From Clostridia bacterium (GTDB lineage Bacteria; Bacillota; Clostridia; Oscillospirales; Oscillospiraceae): a DNA stretch of 64,000 nucleotides. Position 1 is the first letter of the stretch. Each line of letters begins with the position of its first letter. The stretch lies in NCBI GenBank assembly GCA_009929315.1, contig SAAS01000003.1, forward strand, positions 1 to 64,000, in the 5' to 3' direction. Below the pieces are notes generated by a model, which saw nothing but the letters and a program-made list of their open reading frames with translations, had not been told where the DNA came from and searched no databases. The translations under genes and the position numbers were made by a program. This document shows positions 17,781 through 27,208 of the stretch, piece by piece.

Positions 17781-18197
17781 GTGACAGGTGAATATCAGCA
17801 CACTTTGGACTCAAAGGGGCGCTTATCTATTCCCGCACGTCTGCGCGAGGATTTGGGTAATGTCTTTTATGTCACCCTATCCATGGACAAATGTCTTTCC
17901 GCCTATTCCTCCGAAAGCTGGGAGAGCTTTTCAGAGAAAGTGAACTCCATGCCCTATGTTAAACAGAGAAAGATGCGTCCCCTCTTTGCCTATGCCGCAA
18001 AGTGCGAGCTTGACGCTCAGGGAAGAATACTTATTCCGCAGAATCTTCGCGATTTCGCGGGTCTTACCAAGAATGTAACGGTTGTTGGCAGCAACAACCA
18101 CGCGGAGTTTTGGGACAGCGACAGCTGGGAGGCTGTCAACGCCGTCGAAACCACACCGGAAAACATTGCGGCCGTTATGGAGGAGCTGGAGTTTTAG
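17781..18197 (+). CDS. mraZ: Transcriptional regulator MraZ
   Basis: A 138-residue protein with two SpoVT/AbrB-like DNA-binding halves: GEYQHTLDSKGRLSIPARLR at the start and AKCELDAQGRILIPQNLR near 73. MraZ oligomerises into rings and represses the division and cell-wall cluster it heads. GGGGAGGG lies upstream of the GTG start. The stop TAG shares a base with the GTG start of rsmH (TAGTG), so the two are coupled. Length is normal. Confidence 0.95.
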   Translation: MTGEYQHTLDSKGRLSIPARLREDLGNVFYVTLSMDKCLSAYSSESWESFSEKVNSMPYVKQRKMRPLFAYAAKCELDAQGRILIPQNLRDFAGLTKNVTVVGSNNHAEFWDSDSWEAVNAVETTPENIAAVMEELEF

Positions 18198-19129
18198 TGG
18201 AATACACACACTATTCTGTTATGCTTAACGAATGCATAGAAAGTCTTAACATAAAGCCGAACGGAATTTATGTTGACGCAACGTTGGGCATGGGAGGACA
18301 TTCATTTGAAATTGCAAGACGCCTCAATACAGGACGGCTTATCGCTATAGACCGCGACGCAAAAGCGCTCGAGCGTGCGGTACTCCGCCTTGAACCGCTT
18401 ATGGACCGAATAACTCTCGTTCACGGAAATTTCCGCGATATGGACGCGATACTGAGCGACCTGAATATTGACAAGGTTGACGGCATGCTTTTCGATCTTG
18501 GGGTATCAAGCCCCCAACTTGACGAAACAGACAGAGGCTTTTCCTATATGGCGGACGCACCGCTCGATATGCGTATGGATCAAAATGACTCTTTCACTGC
18601 GGCGGATATTGTCAATACATGGTCGACGGAGCGGATTAAGCGAATTTTGTACGATTTCGGCGAGGAACGCTACGCTCCGCGAATAGCCGAAGCAATCGTG
18701 CGAAACAGAGAAATAAAGAAAATTGAAACCACCCTTCAGTTGGTGGACATCATAAAAAGCGCGATGCCGGCACAGGCTCTTCGAGAAAAGCAGCATCCGG
18801 CAAAAAGAACATTTCAGGCAATTCGCATTGCCGTGAACGATGAACTGGAGGCAGTTTCGGAGGTTCTTTCAACCGCGGCTGACAGGCTTAAAAGCGGGGG
18901 GCGGCTTGCGGTCATCTCCTTTCACTCGCTGGAGGACAGGATAGTTAAAAACTCCATTGCCTCAAGAGAAAACGGCTGCACCTGTCCGAGAGACTTTCCT
19001 GTTTGCAACTGCGGGTTTGTCCAAACGCTCAGGAGCGTTTCCAGAAAGCCCTTCATTCCGCAGGATGCGGAAATTGAAGAAAACCCCAGATCGAGGAGCG
19101 CCAAGCTTCGGGTAGCTGAAAGAGTTTAA
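18197..19129 (+). CDS. rsmH: 16S rRNA (cytosine1402-N4)-methyltransferase RsmH
   Basis: A 310-residue SAM-dependent enzyme (formerly MraW) methylating N4 of C1402 in the ribosomal P site. Motifs include HYSVMLNECIESL at the start, the SAM-binding VDATLGMGGHS, FDLGVSSPQLDE and the C-terminal ISFHSLEDRIVK. The start is GTG 18197, directly at the mraZ stop and preceded by GGAG; an ATG further upstream lies inside mraZ and out of family alignment. Position two in the cluster is standard. Confidence 0.96.
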   Translation: MEYTHYSVMLNECIESLNIKPNGIYVDATLGMGGHSFEIARRLNTGRLIAIDRDAKALERAVLRLEPLMDRITLVHGNFRDMDAILSDLNIDKVDGMLFDLGVSSPQLDETDRGFSYMADAPLDMRMDQNDSFTAADIVNTWSTERIKRILYDFGEERYAPRIAEAIVRNREIKKIETTLQLVDIIKSAMPAQALREKQHPAKRTFQAIRIAVNDELEAVSEVLSTAADRLKSGGRLAVISFHSLEDRIVKNSIASRENGCTCPRDFPVCNCGFVQTLRSVSRKPFIPQDAEIEENPRSRSAKLRVAERV

Positions 19130-19167
19130 AATCAGTGGTTTAAATGATTGCGAAAGGGGGAGAATAA

Positions 19168-19722
19168 ATGGCTGTTGCGTCAAAAAACACGAAAATAAGC
19201 GCAAATACAGTTTATGGCAGTCTTGCTTATGATTACGGCAGAGCTGATACATATCGTGAGAAAGCAGCCAGACCGGTCGAAAGACAGGTTATAATTCCCG
19301 CTCCTCCGTCAATCAGAGAAAGAGCTGCGGCGGCAGTTAAGGTCAAAACCCAGCAGCATGTCGCACCGACTGCGATAATCGGTTATGTTTGCGCCGCGAT
19401 TCTGGTAATTTTCTCCCTAATGGCGAAAATTCAGCTTACCGAAATCACCGATTCCTCGGCCCAGCTTGAAACGCAGCTGACAGATCTTAATGTTGCACAA
19501 AACAGGCTGCTTATAAATTACGAGAAGGCGTTTAACCTCACCGAAATAGAAGAGTACGCCACAACGCAGCTCGGTATGCAAAGACCGAGAGATGAGCAGG
19601 TGTTCTATCTTGAAAGCACCGTTCCGAATAAGGCGGTTATTATAACCGAAACCGGCAGCGACAGCGGCTTTGGCGACAGAGTTTTTGATTTCCTCGCGTC
19701 AATCTCGGAATATTTCAAGTAG
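19168..19722 (+). CDS. ftsL: FtsL-like septum protein
   Basis: A 184-residue bitopic membrane protein: a cytoplasmic N-terminus of about 68 residues, one transmembrane helix (about 69-88, IIGYVCAAILVIFSLMA) and an extracytoplasmic coiled coil (about 90-125) followed by EEYATTQLGMQRP, the usual FtsL/DivIC C-terminal pattern. FtsL forms a trimer with DivIB and DivIC and activates the FtsW-PBP synthase. Sequence identity within the family is low, so the call relies on topology and on its place between rsmH and the penicillin-binding protein. The long basic N-terminus is typical of clostridial versions. Confidence 0.85.
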   Translation: MAVASKNTKISANTVYGSLAYDYGRADTYREKAARPVERQVIIPAPPSIRERAAAAVKVKTQQHVAPTAIIGYVCAAILVIFSLMAKIQLTEITDSSAQLETQLTDLNVAQNRLLINYEKAFNLTEIEEYATTQLGMQRPRDEQVFYLESTVPNKAVIITETGSDSGFGDRVFDFLASISEYFK

Positions 19723-19779
19723 CTAGTCGAGTATTATTCTAGGAACAGATAACTTATGAGGCTGATGGAGGGGAGAAAC

Positions 19780-22104
19780 ATGCCGGATAGAAAACAAAAT
19801 AAAGCTTCCCGTGAAACTCCCAATGCCATGATGCTTCGCCGCACACTTTTTCTTATGATAGTGTGCGGCATAGTTGCTTTTGCGGTATTGGGAATAAGGC
19901 TGTTTAAACTCCAGATTATGGACCATGATTTCTATGAAACGGCCGCAATTGAGCAGCAGGTGCGGGAAACAACCGTCACCGCCGCCCGCGGAACAATTTA
20001 CGATACCAACAAAAAAATACTCGCCATGAGTGCGAGCGTCGATAACATTTACATCAGCCCCGCCGAGATAAAAATTTACGAGGAGGACCCTGCTCTCATA
20101 GCGCAGGGACTGTCCGAAATTCTTGGCGTGGACTATGATTCGATTATGGCAAAGGCCGCAAACACAAAGTCGTGGTACCAGACAATTTCGCGCAAGGTCG
20201 AGCCGGAGGTTTCCGACAAGGTTCGGGAATTTAAGAACAAATACGACCTAAAAGGCGTCAAAATAGAGGAAGACAGCAAGAGGTATTATCCTTACAGCAG
20301 TCTGGCGGCGCAGGTAATCGGCTTTGTGGGAACAGACAACACGGGGCTTTCCGGAGTTGAAGCCTACGATAACGATATTCTCACCGGTGTTAACGGGAGA
20401 ATAGTCAGAGCCAAAAATGCCGCGGGAACCGATATGCTTTTCACCAATTTTGAGGATTACTACGATGCCCAGGACGGACAGGATGTTGTTCTGACGATTG
20501 ACTCGACCATTCAGTATTACGTTGAAAAGCACCTTGAGCAGGCAGTTCGCGATTACGATGTTCAAAACGGCGCCTGTGCAATTGCGATGAATGTAAACAC
20601 GGGAGAAATTCTCGCGATGGCGAGCCTCGGAAATTTCGATTTGAATAACTATCAGATTGTTGATGACGATGCCAAGGCGATAATAGATGCCGAACCCGAC
20701 GAAGCAAAGAAGCAGGAGCTTCTGGTCAAAGCGCAGCTTCTTCAGTGGCGCAACAAGGCCCTTAGCGATACCTACGAACCGGGCTCGACGTTCAAAATCA
20801 TCACGCTTTCAATGGCGCTCAACGAAGGCGTTGTCAAAACAAGCGACAGTTTTTACTGCGGCGGCTCGATTGATGTTGTGGGCAGAACCGAACCGGTAAA
20901 TTGCTGGAAAGCGGGAGGACACGGCTCACAGACTCTGACACAGGCACTTCAGCACTCCTGCAACGTCGCTTTCGTTCAGATAGGACAGAAAGTCGGCGCC
21001 GAAAAATTCTATGATTACTGCGAGGCTTTCGGGTTCTTCAATTCCTCGTCTGACCCGGACGCGCAGCTTTCGGGAGAAACCGGCATTGATCTCGGCGGAG
21101 AGAGCGGAAGTATCTGGTGGTCAAGAAACAAATTTACAAACCCCAATGACAAATCGGAGTTGGCGGCGGCCTCCTTCGGGCAGACCTTCAACATCACTCC
21201 GCTGCAGCTCATAACCGCGGTTTCAGCCTGTACCAACGGCGGATATCTTATGAAGCCCTATATTGTCAAGGAAACTCTTAATGCCGACGGCAGCTCGGCG
21301 ACAAAAACAGAGCCTACCGTTGTCCGTCAGGTGATAAGCGAGGATACGAGCAAGCTTGTCTGCTCCCTGCTTGAACAGGTTGTCGGCGACAAGACAGAAG
21401 GTACGGGCAAAAACGCCTACGTCGCGGGCTATCGCATCGGCGGAAAAACCGGAACGAGTGAAAAGGTGGCTCAGGATGTCGCGGGCGGCGACAAGGAATA
21501 CTATGTTTCCTTTATCGGAGTCGCGCCCATTGACAATCCCGAGATTGCTCTCCTAGTCATTTTGGATACGCCGAGCAACAGCACCGGCATTTATATCAGC
21601 GGCGGACAGATGGGCGCTCCGACAGTCGGCAAGATGTTTGCCGATATACTTCCTTACATGGGCTATCAGCCTCAGTACACTGCGGAGGAACTGACAATAG
21701 TCGACAAGACCGTACCCTATATTAAGGGCATGAGCTCCTCAGAGGCCTTAACTAAGATTGAAGCAAGCGGACTGACAGCCAGAATTATCGGCACAGGCAC
21801 AACCGTCACCGCGCAGATACCCGCCGCAAACAGTGTGATTGCCGCCGGAAGTCAGGTGCTCATCTACTGCGACGCCACGCCTTCAGAAGAAATGGAAATT
21901 ATGCCTGACTTAACAGGTATGACTTACAGTATCGCAAGACAGAACATGGGCTCTTATGCGCTTTACGTCAGAGCTTCGGGACCGATAACCAGTTCAACCT
22001 CCGTTGTTGTAACGAGCCAGAGCATAGCTGCCGGAACATCGGTGGCACATGGTACGGTCGTAGAACTGACCGTTGCGGATACGAGCAATCTGGGTCGATA
22101 CTGA
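19780..22104 (+). CDS. spoVD: Class B penicillin-binding protein with PASTA domains (SpoVD/PBP2 type)
   Basis: A 774-residue transpeptidase. One N-terminal membrane anchor (about 24-44) is followed by the dimerisation domain and the transpeptidase domain with active-site Ser336 in GSTFK, the SCN motif (HSCNVAF) and KTGTSEK. Two PASTA domains occupy the last 140 residues (VPYIKGMSSSEA and MPDLTGMTYSIA). The start ATG 19780 follows GGAGGGGAG; an ATG at 19756 has no ribosome site. SpoVD makes spore cortex, whereas PBP2b-type paralogues serve the division septum; with one copy here it may serve either. It pairs with ftsW/spoVE downstream. Confidence 0.9.
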   Translation: MPDRKQNKASRETPNAMMLRRTLFLMIVCGIVAFAVLGIRLFKLQIMDHDFYETAAIEQQVRETTVTAARGTIYDTNKKILAMSASVDNIYISPAEIKIYEEDPALIAQGLSEILGVDYDSIMAKAANTKSWYQTISRKVEPEVSDKVREFKNKYDLKGVKIEEDSKRYYPYSSLAAQVIGFVGTDNTGLSGVEAYDNDILTGVNGRIVRAKNAAGTDMLFTNFEDYYDAQDGQDVVLTIDSTIQYYVEKHLEQAVRDYDVQNGACAIAMNVNTGEILAMASLGNFDLNNYQIVDDDAKAIIDAEPDEAKKQELLVKAQLLQWRNKALSDTYEPGSTFKIITLSMALNEGVVKTSDSFYCGGSIDVVGRTEPVNCWKAGGHGSQTLTQALQHSCNVAFVQIGQKVGAEKFYDYCEAFGFFNSSSDPDAQLSGETGIDLGGESGSIWWSRNKFTNPNDKSELAAASFGQTFNITPLQLITAVSACTNGGYLMKPYIVKETLNADGSSATKTEPTVVRQVISEDTSKLVCSLLEQVVGDKTEGTGKNAYVAGYRIGGKTGTSEKVAQDVAGGDKEYYVSFIGVAPIDNPEIALLVILDTPSNSTGIYISGGQMGAPTVGKMFADILPYMGYQPQYTAEELTIVDKTVPYIKGMSSSEALTKIEASGLTARIIGTGTTVTAQIPAANSVIAAGSQVLIYCDATPSEEMEIMPDLTGMTYSIARQNMGSYALYVRASGPITSSTSVVVTSQSIAAGTSVAHGTVVELTVADTSNLGRY

Positions 22105-22145
22105 CGTAAACACAGTTCAAGATACAGACTCGGGTGGGGGTTAAT

Positions 22146-23600
22146 ATGAAACTCAAACAGCTGCTTTCAGAAATTGATGTAATTGAATTATGCGCCGATT
22201 TGAACACCGAAATCGGTGATATAAGCTATGACTCGCGCAAAACGAATAAGGATGATTTGTTTGTCGCAATCAGAGGCTTTGAAAGCGACGGTCATAAATT
22301 CATCGGTGCCGCCGTTTCGGCAGGAGCGTCCGTCATTCTCTGCGAGGAAAAGCCGAAAGAAAACATCCCCTTTGTTTTGGTTAAAAACTCCCGACAGGCA
22401 CTTGCGATTGCTTCGAGAAACTATTTTGGGGATCCCGCCTCGAAAATGAAGCTCGTGGGCGTAACCGGCACAAACGGAAAAACAACGACTACCATACTGA
22501 TAAAGCACGTTTTGGAAACCTGCACCGGAGAAATGACCGGCCTAATAGGTACGAACCAGAACATGATAGGCGAAAAGGTGCTGCCGACGGAGCGTACAAC
22601 TCCCGAGTCATACGAACTTCAAAAACTCTTTAAGCTGATGGCGGACGAGGGCTGCAAATATGTAATTATGGAAGTGTCCTCACACTCACTTGTGCTGGAG
22701 CGAGTGGCGGGACTTAACTTTGATGTCGCGGTCTTCACAAATCTGACGCAGGACCATCTTGATTTTCACAATACCATGGAGGAATACGCGGGGGCAAAGG
22801 CACTGCTCTTTGAACGCTGCCGCAAAGCGGCGATTAACATAGACGACGAATGGGGCGGATATATGGCGCAGCGCGCAAAGTGTCCCGTTTTCACCTATTC
22901 CGAAACAAAGCTCGAGGCGGACTTAGTTGCCAAGGACATTAGGCTTTCACCCTCAAGCGTCAAATTCTGTGCTCTGGCCATGAACAGCCTTGAAAGAGTG
23001 AGCATGGATATACCAGGGAAGTTCTCGGTTTACAATGCAATGTCGGTAATTTCCGCCTGCCTTCTGCTCGAACTGCCTCTCGGTGAGATCTGTGATTCGC
23101 TCAAGACGGCGAAGGGAGTTAAGGGACGAGTGGAGCTTGTTCCGACGCCGAGCGATTTTACCATTCTGATTGACTATGCACATACGCCTGACGCACTTGA
23201 AAACGTAATTAAGTCCATGAAGGAAGTCGCCACAGGCAGAGTCGTTGTGCTTTTCGGCTGCGGCGGCGACAGGGACAAAACTAAAAGACCGATTATGGGA
23301 GAAATAGCGACAACTGCCGCCGATTATGCTATAATCACTTCCGATAACCCGAGAACGGAGGTTCCGAAGGATATTATCGCGGATATTTTAGCCGGAGTTA
23401 AGGCTCCGAAAAGCCGCTACAAGGTGATTGAGGACAGAACGGAAGCAATCGCCTTTGCAATTGATAATCATCTGGAGGGCGACTTAATTATTCTCGCGGG
23501 AAAAGGACACGAAACCTATCAGATAATCGGTAAAACCAAATTCCACATGGACGAACGGGAAATTGTAGCCGAGTATCTGGAGAGCAAGAACAAAACTTAA
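22146..23600 (+). CDS. murE: UDP-MurNAc-L-Ala-D-Glu:meso-diaminopimelate ligase
   Basis: A 484-residue ATP-dependent Mur ligase adding the third amino acid of the peptidoglycan stem. The ATP-binding GTNGKTT lies at 108-114, the central domain has MEVSSHSL, and the C-terminal domain carries DNPR near residue 400. DNPR is the signature of enzymes that select meso-diaminopimelate rather than lysine, so the cell wall is inferred to be of the meso-DAP type. The start is ATG 22146, after a GGGTGGGGGT ribosome site. In most Firmicutes murF follows; here mraY does. Confidence 0.95.
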   Translation: MKLKQLLSEIDVIELCADLNTEIGDISYDSRKTNKDDLFVAIRGFESDGHKFIGAAVSAGASVILCEEKPKENIPFVLVKNSRQALAIASRNYFGDPASKMKLVGVTGTNGKTTTTILIKHVLETCTGEMTGLIGTNQNMIGEKVLPTERTTPESYELQKLFKLMADEGCKYVIMEVSSHSLVLERVAGLNFDVAVFTNLTQDHLDFHNTMEEYAGAKALLFERCRKAAINIDDEWGGYMAQRAKCPVFTYSETKLEADLVAKDIRLSPSSVKFCALAMNSLERVSMDIPGKFSVYNAMSVISACLLLELPLGEICDSLKTAKGVKGRVELVPTPSDFTILIDYAHTPDALENVIKSMKEVATGRVVVLFGCGGDRDKTKRPIMGEIATTAADYAIITSDNPRTEVPKDIIADILAGVKAPKSRYKVIEDRTEAIAFAIDNHLEGDLIILAGKGHETYQIIGKTKFHMDEREIVAEYLESKNKT

Positions 23601-23628
23601 GCGAACACGGGACGGAGGAAACAAACGC

Positions 23629-24651
23629 ATGATAGAAATGGTTGAAAAGCTTATTCTGGCTTTTATCATAGCCTTTTTGGTAGCTGCGGCAGTCGGAAAA
23701 TTTTTGGTGCCGTGGCTGCGCAGGATAAAAGCAGGGCAGGCAATCAAGGAAAACGGACCGACCTGGCACATGTCAAAGGCCGGAACTCCCACAATGGGCG
23801 GAATCATTTTTATCGCGGGCGTCACGGCAGTTTGTGTAACCACAAGTTTTTGCGGGCTCAGACAGGGCGATTTCGGCTACATCTATGTGCTGCTTTTCTC
23901 TTTGGCTTACGGCGCTATCGGCTTTCTCGACGATTACGAGAAGCTCAAGAAAAAGCAAAATCTCGGACTGACGGCAAAACAGAAACTTTTGCTTCAGGTT
24001 GCGGTAGCGGCGCTTTTCGTCTATCTGCTCAGAAGCGTCGGCATGATTACGCCGAATCTCTATGTACCTTTCTTCGGAATTGAATGGATTATGCCTGAGT
24101 GGCTCTACTTTGCGTTTTTAATTTTCGTCGTTGTGGCGACGGTCAACGCCGTTAACCTTACCGATGGAGTGGACGGACTTGCAACCGGCACCTCGATTCC
24201 TGTTTTCGTTTTCTTCGCCGCGGTTGCTACCGTTTGGGGCGAGAAATACCTCTCTCTGGGACTTTTTTCCGCGGGGCTTGTCGGCGGTCTTGTCGGTTTT
24301 CTGATTTACAATTTCAATCCCGCGAAGGTTTTCATGGGCGATACAGGCTCGCTGTTCCTCGGCGGTGCTGTGGCGGGACTTGCGATTGCCTTTAATATGC
24401 CGCTTATTATCATTACAATCGGCATACTTTATATCCTTGAGGTCCTTTCAGATGTAATCCAAGTGGGTTATTTCAAGCTCAGTCACGGAAAGCGTGTTTT
24501 CAAAATGGCGCCCTTCCACCACCACCTGGAGATGGGAGGATGGACGGGTAAAAAGTGGACGGAAAAAGAACTCTTCGCGCTTTTTACCGGTATATCCGCT
24601 TTGTTTGCGCTGATTTCGTTTTTCGGCGTATCCGGCAGATTCGGAGTGTAA
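23629..24651 (+). CDS. mraY: Phospho-MurNAc-pentapeptide transferase MraY
   Basis: A 340-residue polytopic enzyme that transfers phospho-MurNAc-pentapeptide to undecaprenyl phosphate, forming lipid I at the inner face of the membrane. Ten hydrophobic segments are visible. Catalytic motifs include the aspartate pair FLDDYEK, NAVNLTDGVDGLA and FMGDTGSLFLGG, with the C-terminal histidine cluster PFHHHLE. Length is typical. It follows murE by 28 bases and precedes ftsW. Confidence 0.97.
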   Translation: MIEMVEKLILAFIIAFLVAAAVGKFLVPWLRRIKAGQAIKENGPTWHMSKAGTPTMGGIIFIAGVTAVCVTTSFCGLRQGDFGYIYVLLFSLAYGAIGFLDDYEKLKKKQNLGLTAKQKLLLQVAVAALFVYLLRSVGMITPNLYVPFFGIEWIMPEWLYFAFLIFVVVATVNAVNLTDGVDGLATGTSIPVFVFFAAVATVWGEKYLSLGLFSAGLVGGLVGFLIYNFNPAKVFMGDTGSLFLGGAVAGLAIAFNMPLIIITIGILYILEVLSDVIQVGYFKLSHGKRVFKMAPFHHHLEMGGWTGKKWTEKELFALFTGISALFALISFFGVSGRFGV

Positions 24652-24685
24652 TTCGGTTCCATTCGGCATGAAAGGGGGAGCTTGT

Positions 24686-25879
24686 GTGCAGAGCAAGGAC
24701 AACACTTTACAAGACCACAGCCGCGATTTGACGATTTCACGCGGGCCGATGGACATACCGTTTTTAATGCTCACGCTGCTTCTTCTGGGAATCGGAGTGG
24801 TTATGGTTCTGTCGGCGAGCTATGCCAGCGCTTATTACGATTTAAGCAACGAAACGGGCGGCAACGCTACATATTACTTCGGAAAGCAGCTCATTTTTGC
24901 CCTGCTTGGCATCACCGTAATGCTTATCGCCTCCCGCGTTCCGCTTAAGTTTTACAGACGGTTTTCATTTTGGGTGCTTGGGATAGCCATAATTCTTCTC
25001 GTCGCGGTGCTCGTAATCGGCTCGGTGGGCGGCGGCGGAAAGCGCTGGATTCTGCTGGGACCGATAAGCGTTCAGCCCTCGGAAATTGCCAAAATCGGTG
25101 TTATTCTCGCCTTTGCAAAACTCATCTGCCGATATAAAAATCTTATGGGTACCTTTAAATACGGTGTTATGCCCTTTGCGGTGGTTCTCGGCGTGATAGT
25201 CGGACTACTTTTTCTGGAGCCGCACCTTTCGGCCTCAATCATAATCATTATTCTTGGCGCTGTGATGATGTTCATCGGCGGAACAAGACTCGTGTGGTTT
25301 GTAGGCGGCCTTATAGGTGTCAGCGGACTTTTCTTTATCGCCATAACGGTTTTAAAGTATTCCTCGGAGCGAATTTCCGCCTGGCTTAATCCCTTTGCCG
25401 ACACCGGCGACACCGGCTACCAGATTGTGCAGTCACTTTACGCTGTCGGCTCGGGAGGTCTTTTCGGGCTGGGACTCGGGCAAAGCCGCCAGAAATTCCT
25501 ATATCTGCCCGAGGAACACAACGACTTTATCTTTTCGATAGTGAGCGAGGAACTGGGCTTTATCGGCGCGATGCTGATTCTGACGCTGTTTGCACTGCTT
25601 ATTATCCGCGGCTACTGGATAGCTCTGCACTCACGCAGCAAATACGGCTTTTTGGTGTGCACGGGCATTACCACGCTGCTCGCGCTTCAGGTTATTCTCA
25701 ATGTCGCGGTCTGTACAAATCTGATTCCCTGCACGGGAATCTCCCTGCCCTTCTTCAGCTACGGCGGCTCGGCGCTGCTCATGCAACTTGGTGAAATGGG
25801 GATTATTCTCAGCGTTTCGCGTGATATACCCGTTGAAAAAACCGTGAAAAAACGAAAACGGGAAAAGGTCAGCACCTGA
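24686..25879 (+). CDS. ftsW: Lipid II-polymerising SEDS protein FtsW/SpoVE
   Basis: A 397-residue SEDS-family glycosyltransferase with about ten membrane helices and the family signatures GGGKRWI, PSEIAKIGVI and LPFFSYGGSALL. It works with a class B penicillin-binding protein, here the SpoVD-type enzyme three genes upstream. The start is GTG 24686, six bases after AGGGGGAG; an ATG at 24668 lies upstream of that ribosome site. The cytoplasmic tail ends in a lysine/arginine stretch. FtsW (division) and SpoVE (spore cortex) cannot be told apart from sequence alone. Confidence 0.9.
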   Translation: MQSKDNTLQDHSRDLTISRGPMDIPFLMLTLLLLGIGVVMVLSASYASAYYDLSNETGGNATYYFGKQLIFALLGITVMLIASRVPLKFYRRFSFWVLGIAIILLVAVLVIGSVGGGGKRWILLGPISVQPSEIAKIGVILAFAKLICRYKNLMGTFKYGVMPFAVVLGVIVGLLFLEPHLSASIIIIILGAVMMFIGGTRLVWFVGGLIGVSGLFFIAITVLKYSSERISAWLNPFADTGDTGYQIVQSLYAVGSGGLFGLGLGQSRQKFLYLPEEHNDFIFSIVSEELGFIGAMLILTLFALLIIRGYWIALHSRSKYGFLVCTGITTLLALQVILNVAVCTNLIPCTGISLPFFSYGGSALLMQLGEMGIILSVSRDIPVEKTVKKRKREKVST

Positions 25880-25920
25880 GCCGAACGAACAGGCTTAAGT
25901 GAGAGGAGAAACGAGATTTA

Positions 25921-27042
25921 ATGAAATTTATTTTTACCTGCGGGGGCACCGCGGGACATATAAACCCCGCGCTGGGTGTGGCGCAAAAGCTCAAGGAACT
26001 AATGCCCGATTGCGAAATTCTATTTGTCGGCGCCAAGGGCTATATGGAATCGGAGCTTGTACCCCGCGAGGGTTTTCCGATTGAAACAGTAACAATTACC
26101 AATATCAGCAGAAATTTAAGCCTTGAGGGACTGAAACACAACGCTCGCACAGTAAAAAATGTTTTAACGGCTATCGGCCAGGCAAAGAATATAATCCGCG
26201 AATTTAAGCCCGATGTGGTTATCGGAACGGGCGGATATGTCTGTTACCCTGTTTTGAAGGCGGCACATTCGCTTAAAATACCGACAGTCGTGCACGAAAG
26301 CAACGCCTTTCCGGGCCTTACAACAAAGATGCTCGCGGGAACGACCGACAGAATCCTCGTGGGCTTTGAGGAGAGCAGACAGTATTATAAGCATAAGGAG
26401 AGAGTTGTTGTTACGGGAACTCCCGTCAGGCAGGATTTCCGCAACGCCGACAAGGCGACCGCCAGAGAAAAGCTGGGGCTTGACCCCGATAAGCCGCTGG
26501 TGGTTTCCGTCTGGGGCTCTCTGGGCGCGGCTTTCATGAATAAAACCATGGTTGGGTTCATAGGCAAGGCTCTGGGCGACCCGTTTTTCGGACTTATCCA
26601 TTCGGCGGGCAAGAGCGGTTATAAGAAAATGCTCAGTGACATGGAAAGCGCAGGAATTAAAAACGCGAAGGAACGCGGCATGGACGTCCGCGAATATATA
26701 TACAATATGCCGCTTGTCATGGCGGCGGCTGATTTGGTGGTTTGTCGCAGCGGAGCATCGACCCTGTCGGAGCTTGCCGCGCTGGGAAGACCCGCAATAT
26801 TGGTTCCTTCACCGAACGTAACAAATAACCATCAGGACAAAAACGCCAGAGTTTTCGAAAAGGCCGGCGCAGCAGTCGTAATCCCCGAAAATGAAATCAC
26901 GGAGGATAAGCTTCTCGGCTCTGTTTCTCTGCTTTTGAGCCGCAGAGACACTCTGGAGGCAATGTCCGTGCAGATGAAAAAATTATGCGTCGGCGACGCG
27001 ACCTCGATAATCGCCGATATTATTCTCGACCTTGCAAAATAA
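25921..27042 (+). CDS. murG: UDP-GlcNAc:lipid I N-acetylglucosaminyltransferase MurG
   Basis: A 373-residue peripheral membrane GT-B glycosyltransferase converting lipid I to lipid II. The N-terminal GGTAGHINPAL (8-18) is the acceptor-side glycine motif. The C-terminal domain carries CRSGASTLSELAALG and PNVTNNHQDKNA for UDP-GlcNAc binding. GAGAGGAG upstream is the ribosome site. It follows ftsW after 41 bases and is followed by 166 bases before murA, in which I see no clear promoter. Confidence 0.96.
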   Translation: MKFIFTCGGTAGHINPALGVAQKLKELMPDCEILFVGAKGYMESELVPREGFPIETVTITNISRNLSLEGLKHNARTVKNVLTAIGQAKNIIREFKPDVVIGTGGYVCYPVLKAAHSLKIPTVVHESNAFPGLTTKMLAGTTDRILVGFEESRQYYKHKERVVVTGTPVRQDFRNADKATAREKLGLDPDKPLVVSVWGSLGAAFMNKTMVGFIGKALGDPFFGLIHSAGKSGYKKMLSDMESAGIKNAKERGMDVREYIYNMPLVMAAADLVVCRSGASTLSELAALGRPAILVPSPNVTNNHQDKNARVFEKAGAAVVIPENEITEDKLLGSVSLLLSRRDTLEAMSVQMKKLCVGDATSIIADIILDLAK

Positions 27043-27208
27043 TTTGAAATTATTCGCTCAGATAAATCTGGCCATAAAATGCGGCTGTCAGGTTAAGACA
27101 AAGGCTAAATCCGGCTCGCGGGCATATCTTCGCTCGGAGCATGAATATTAGCACTTTTCACCTTTTCCGCATAGTATGGCGTAAAATCCAGTGTGCGGAG
27201 GGGTAAAC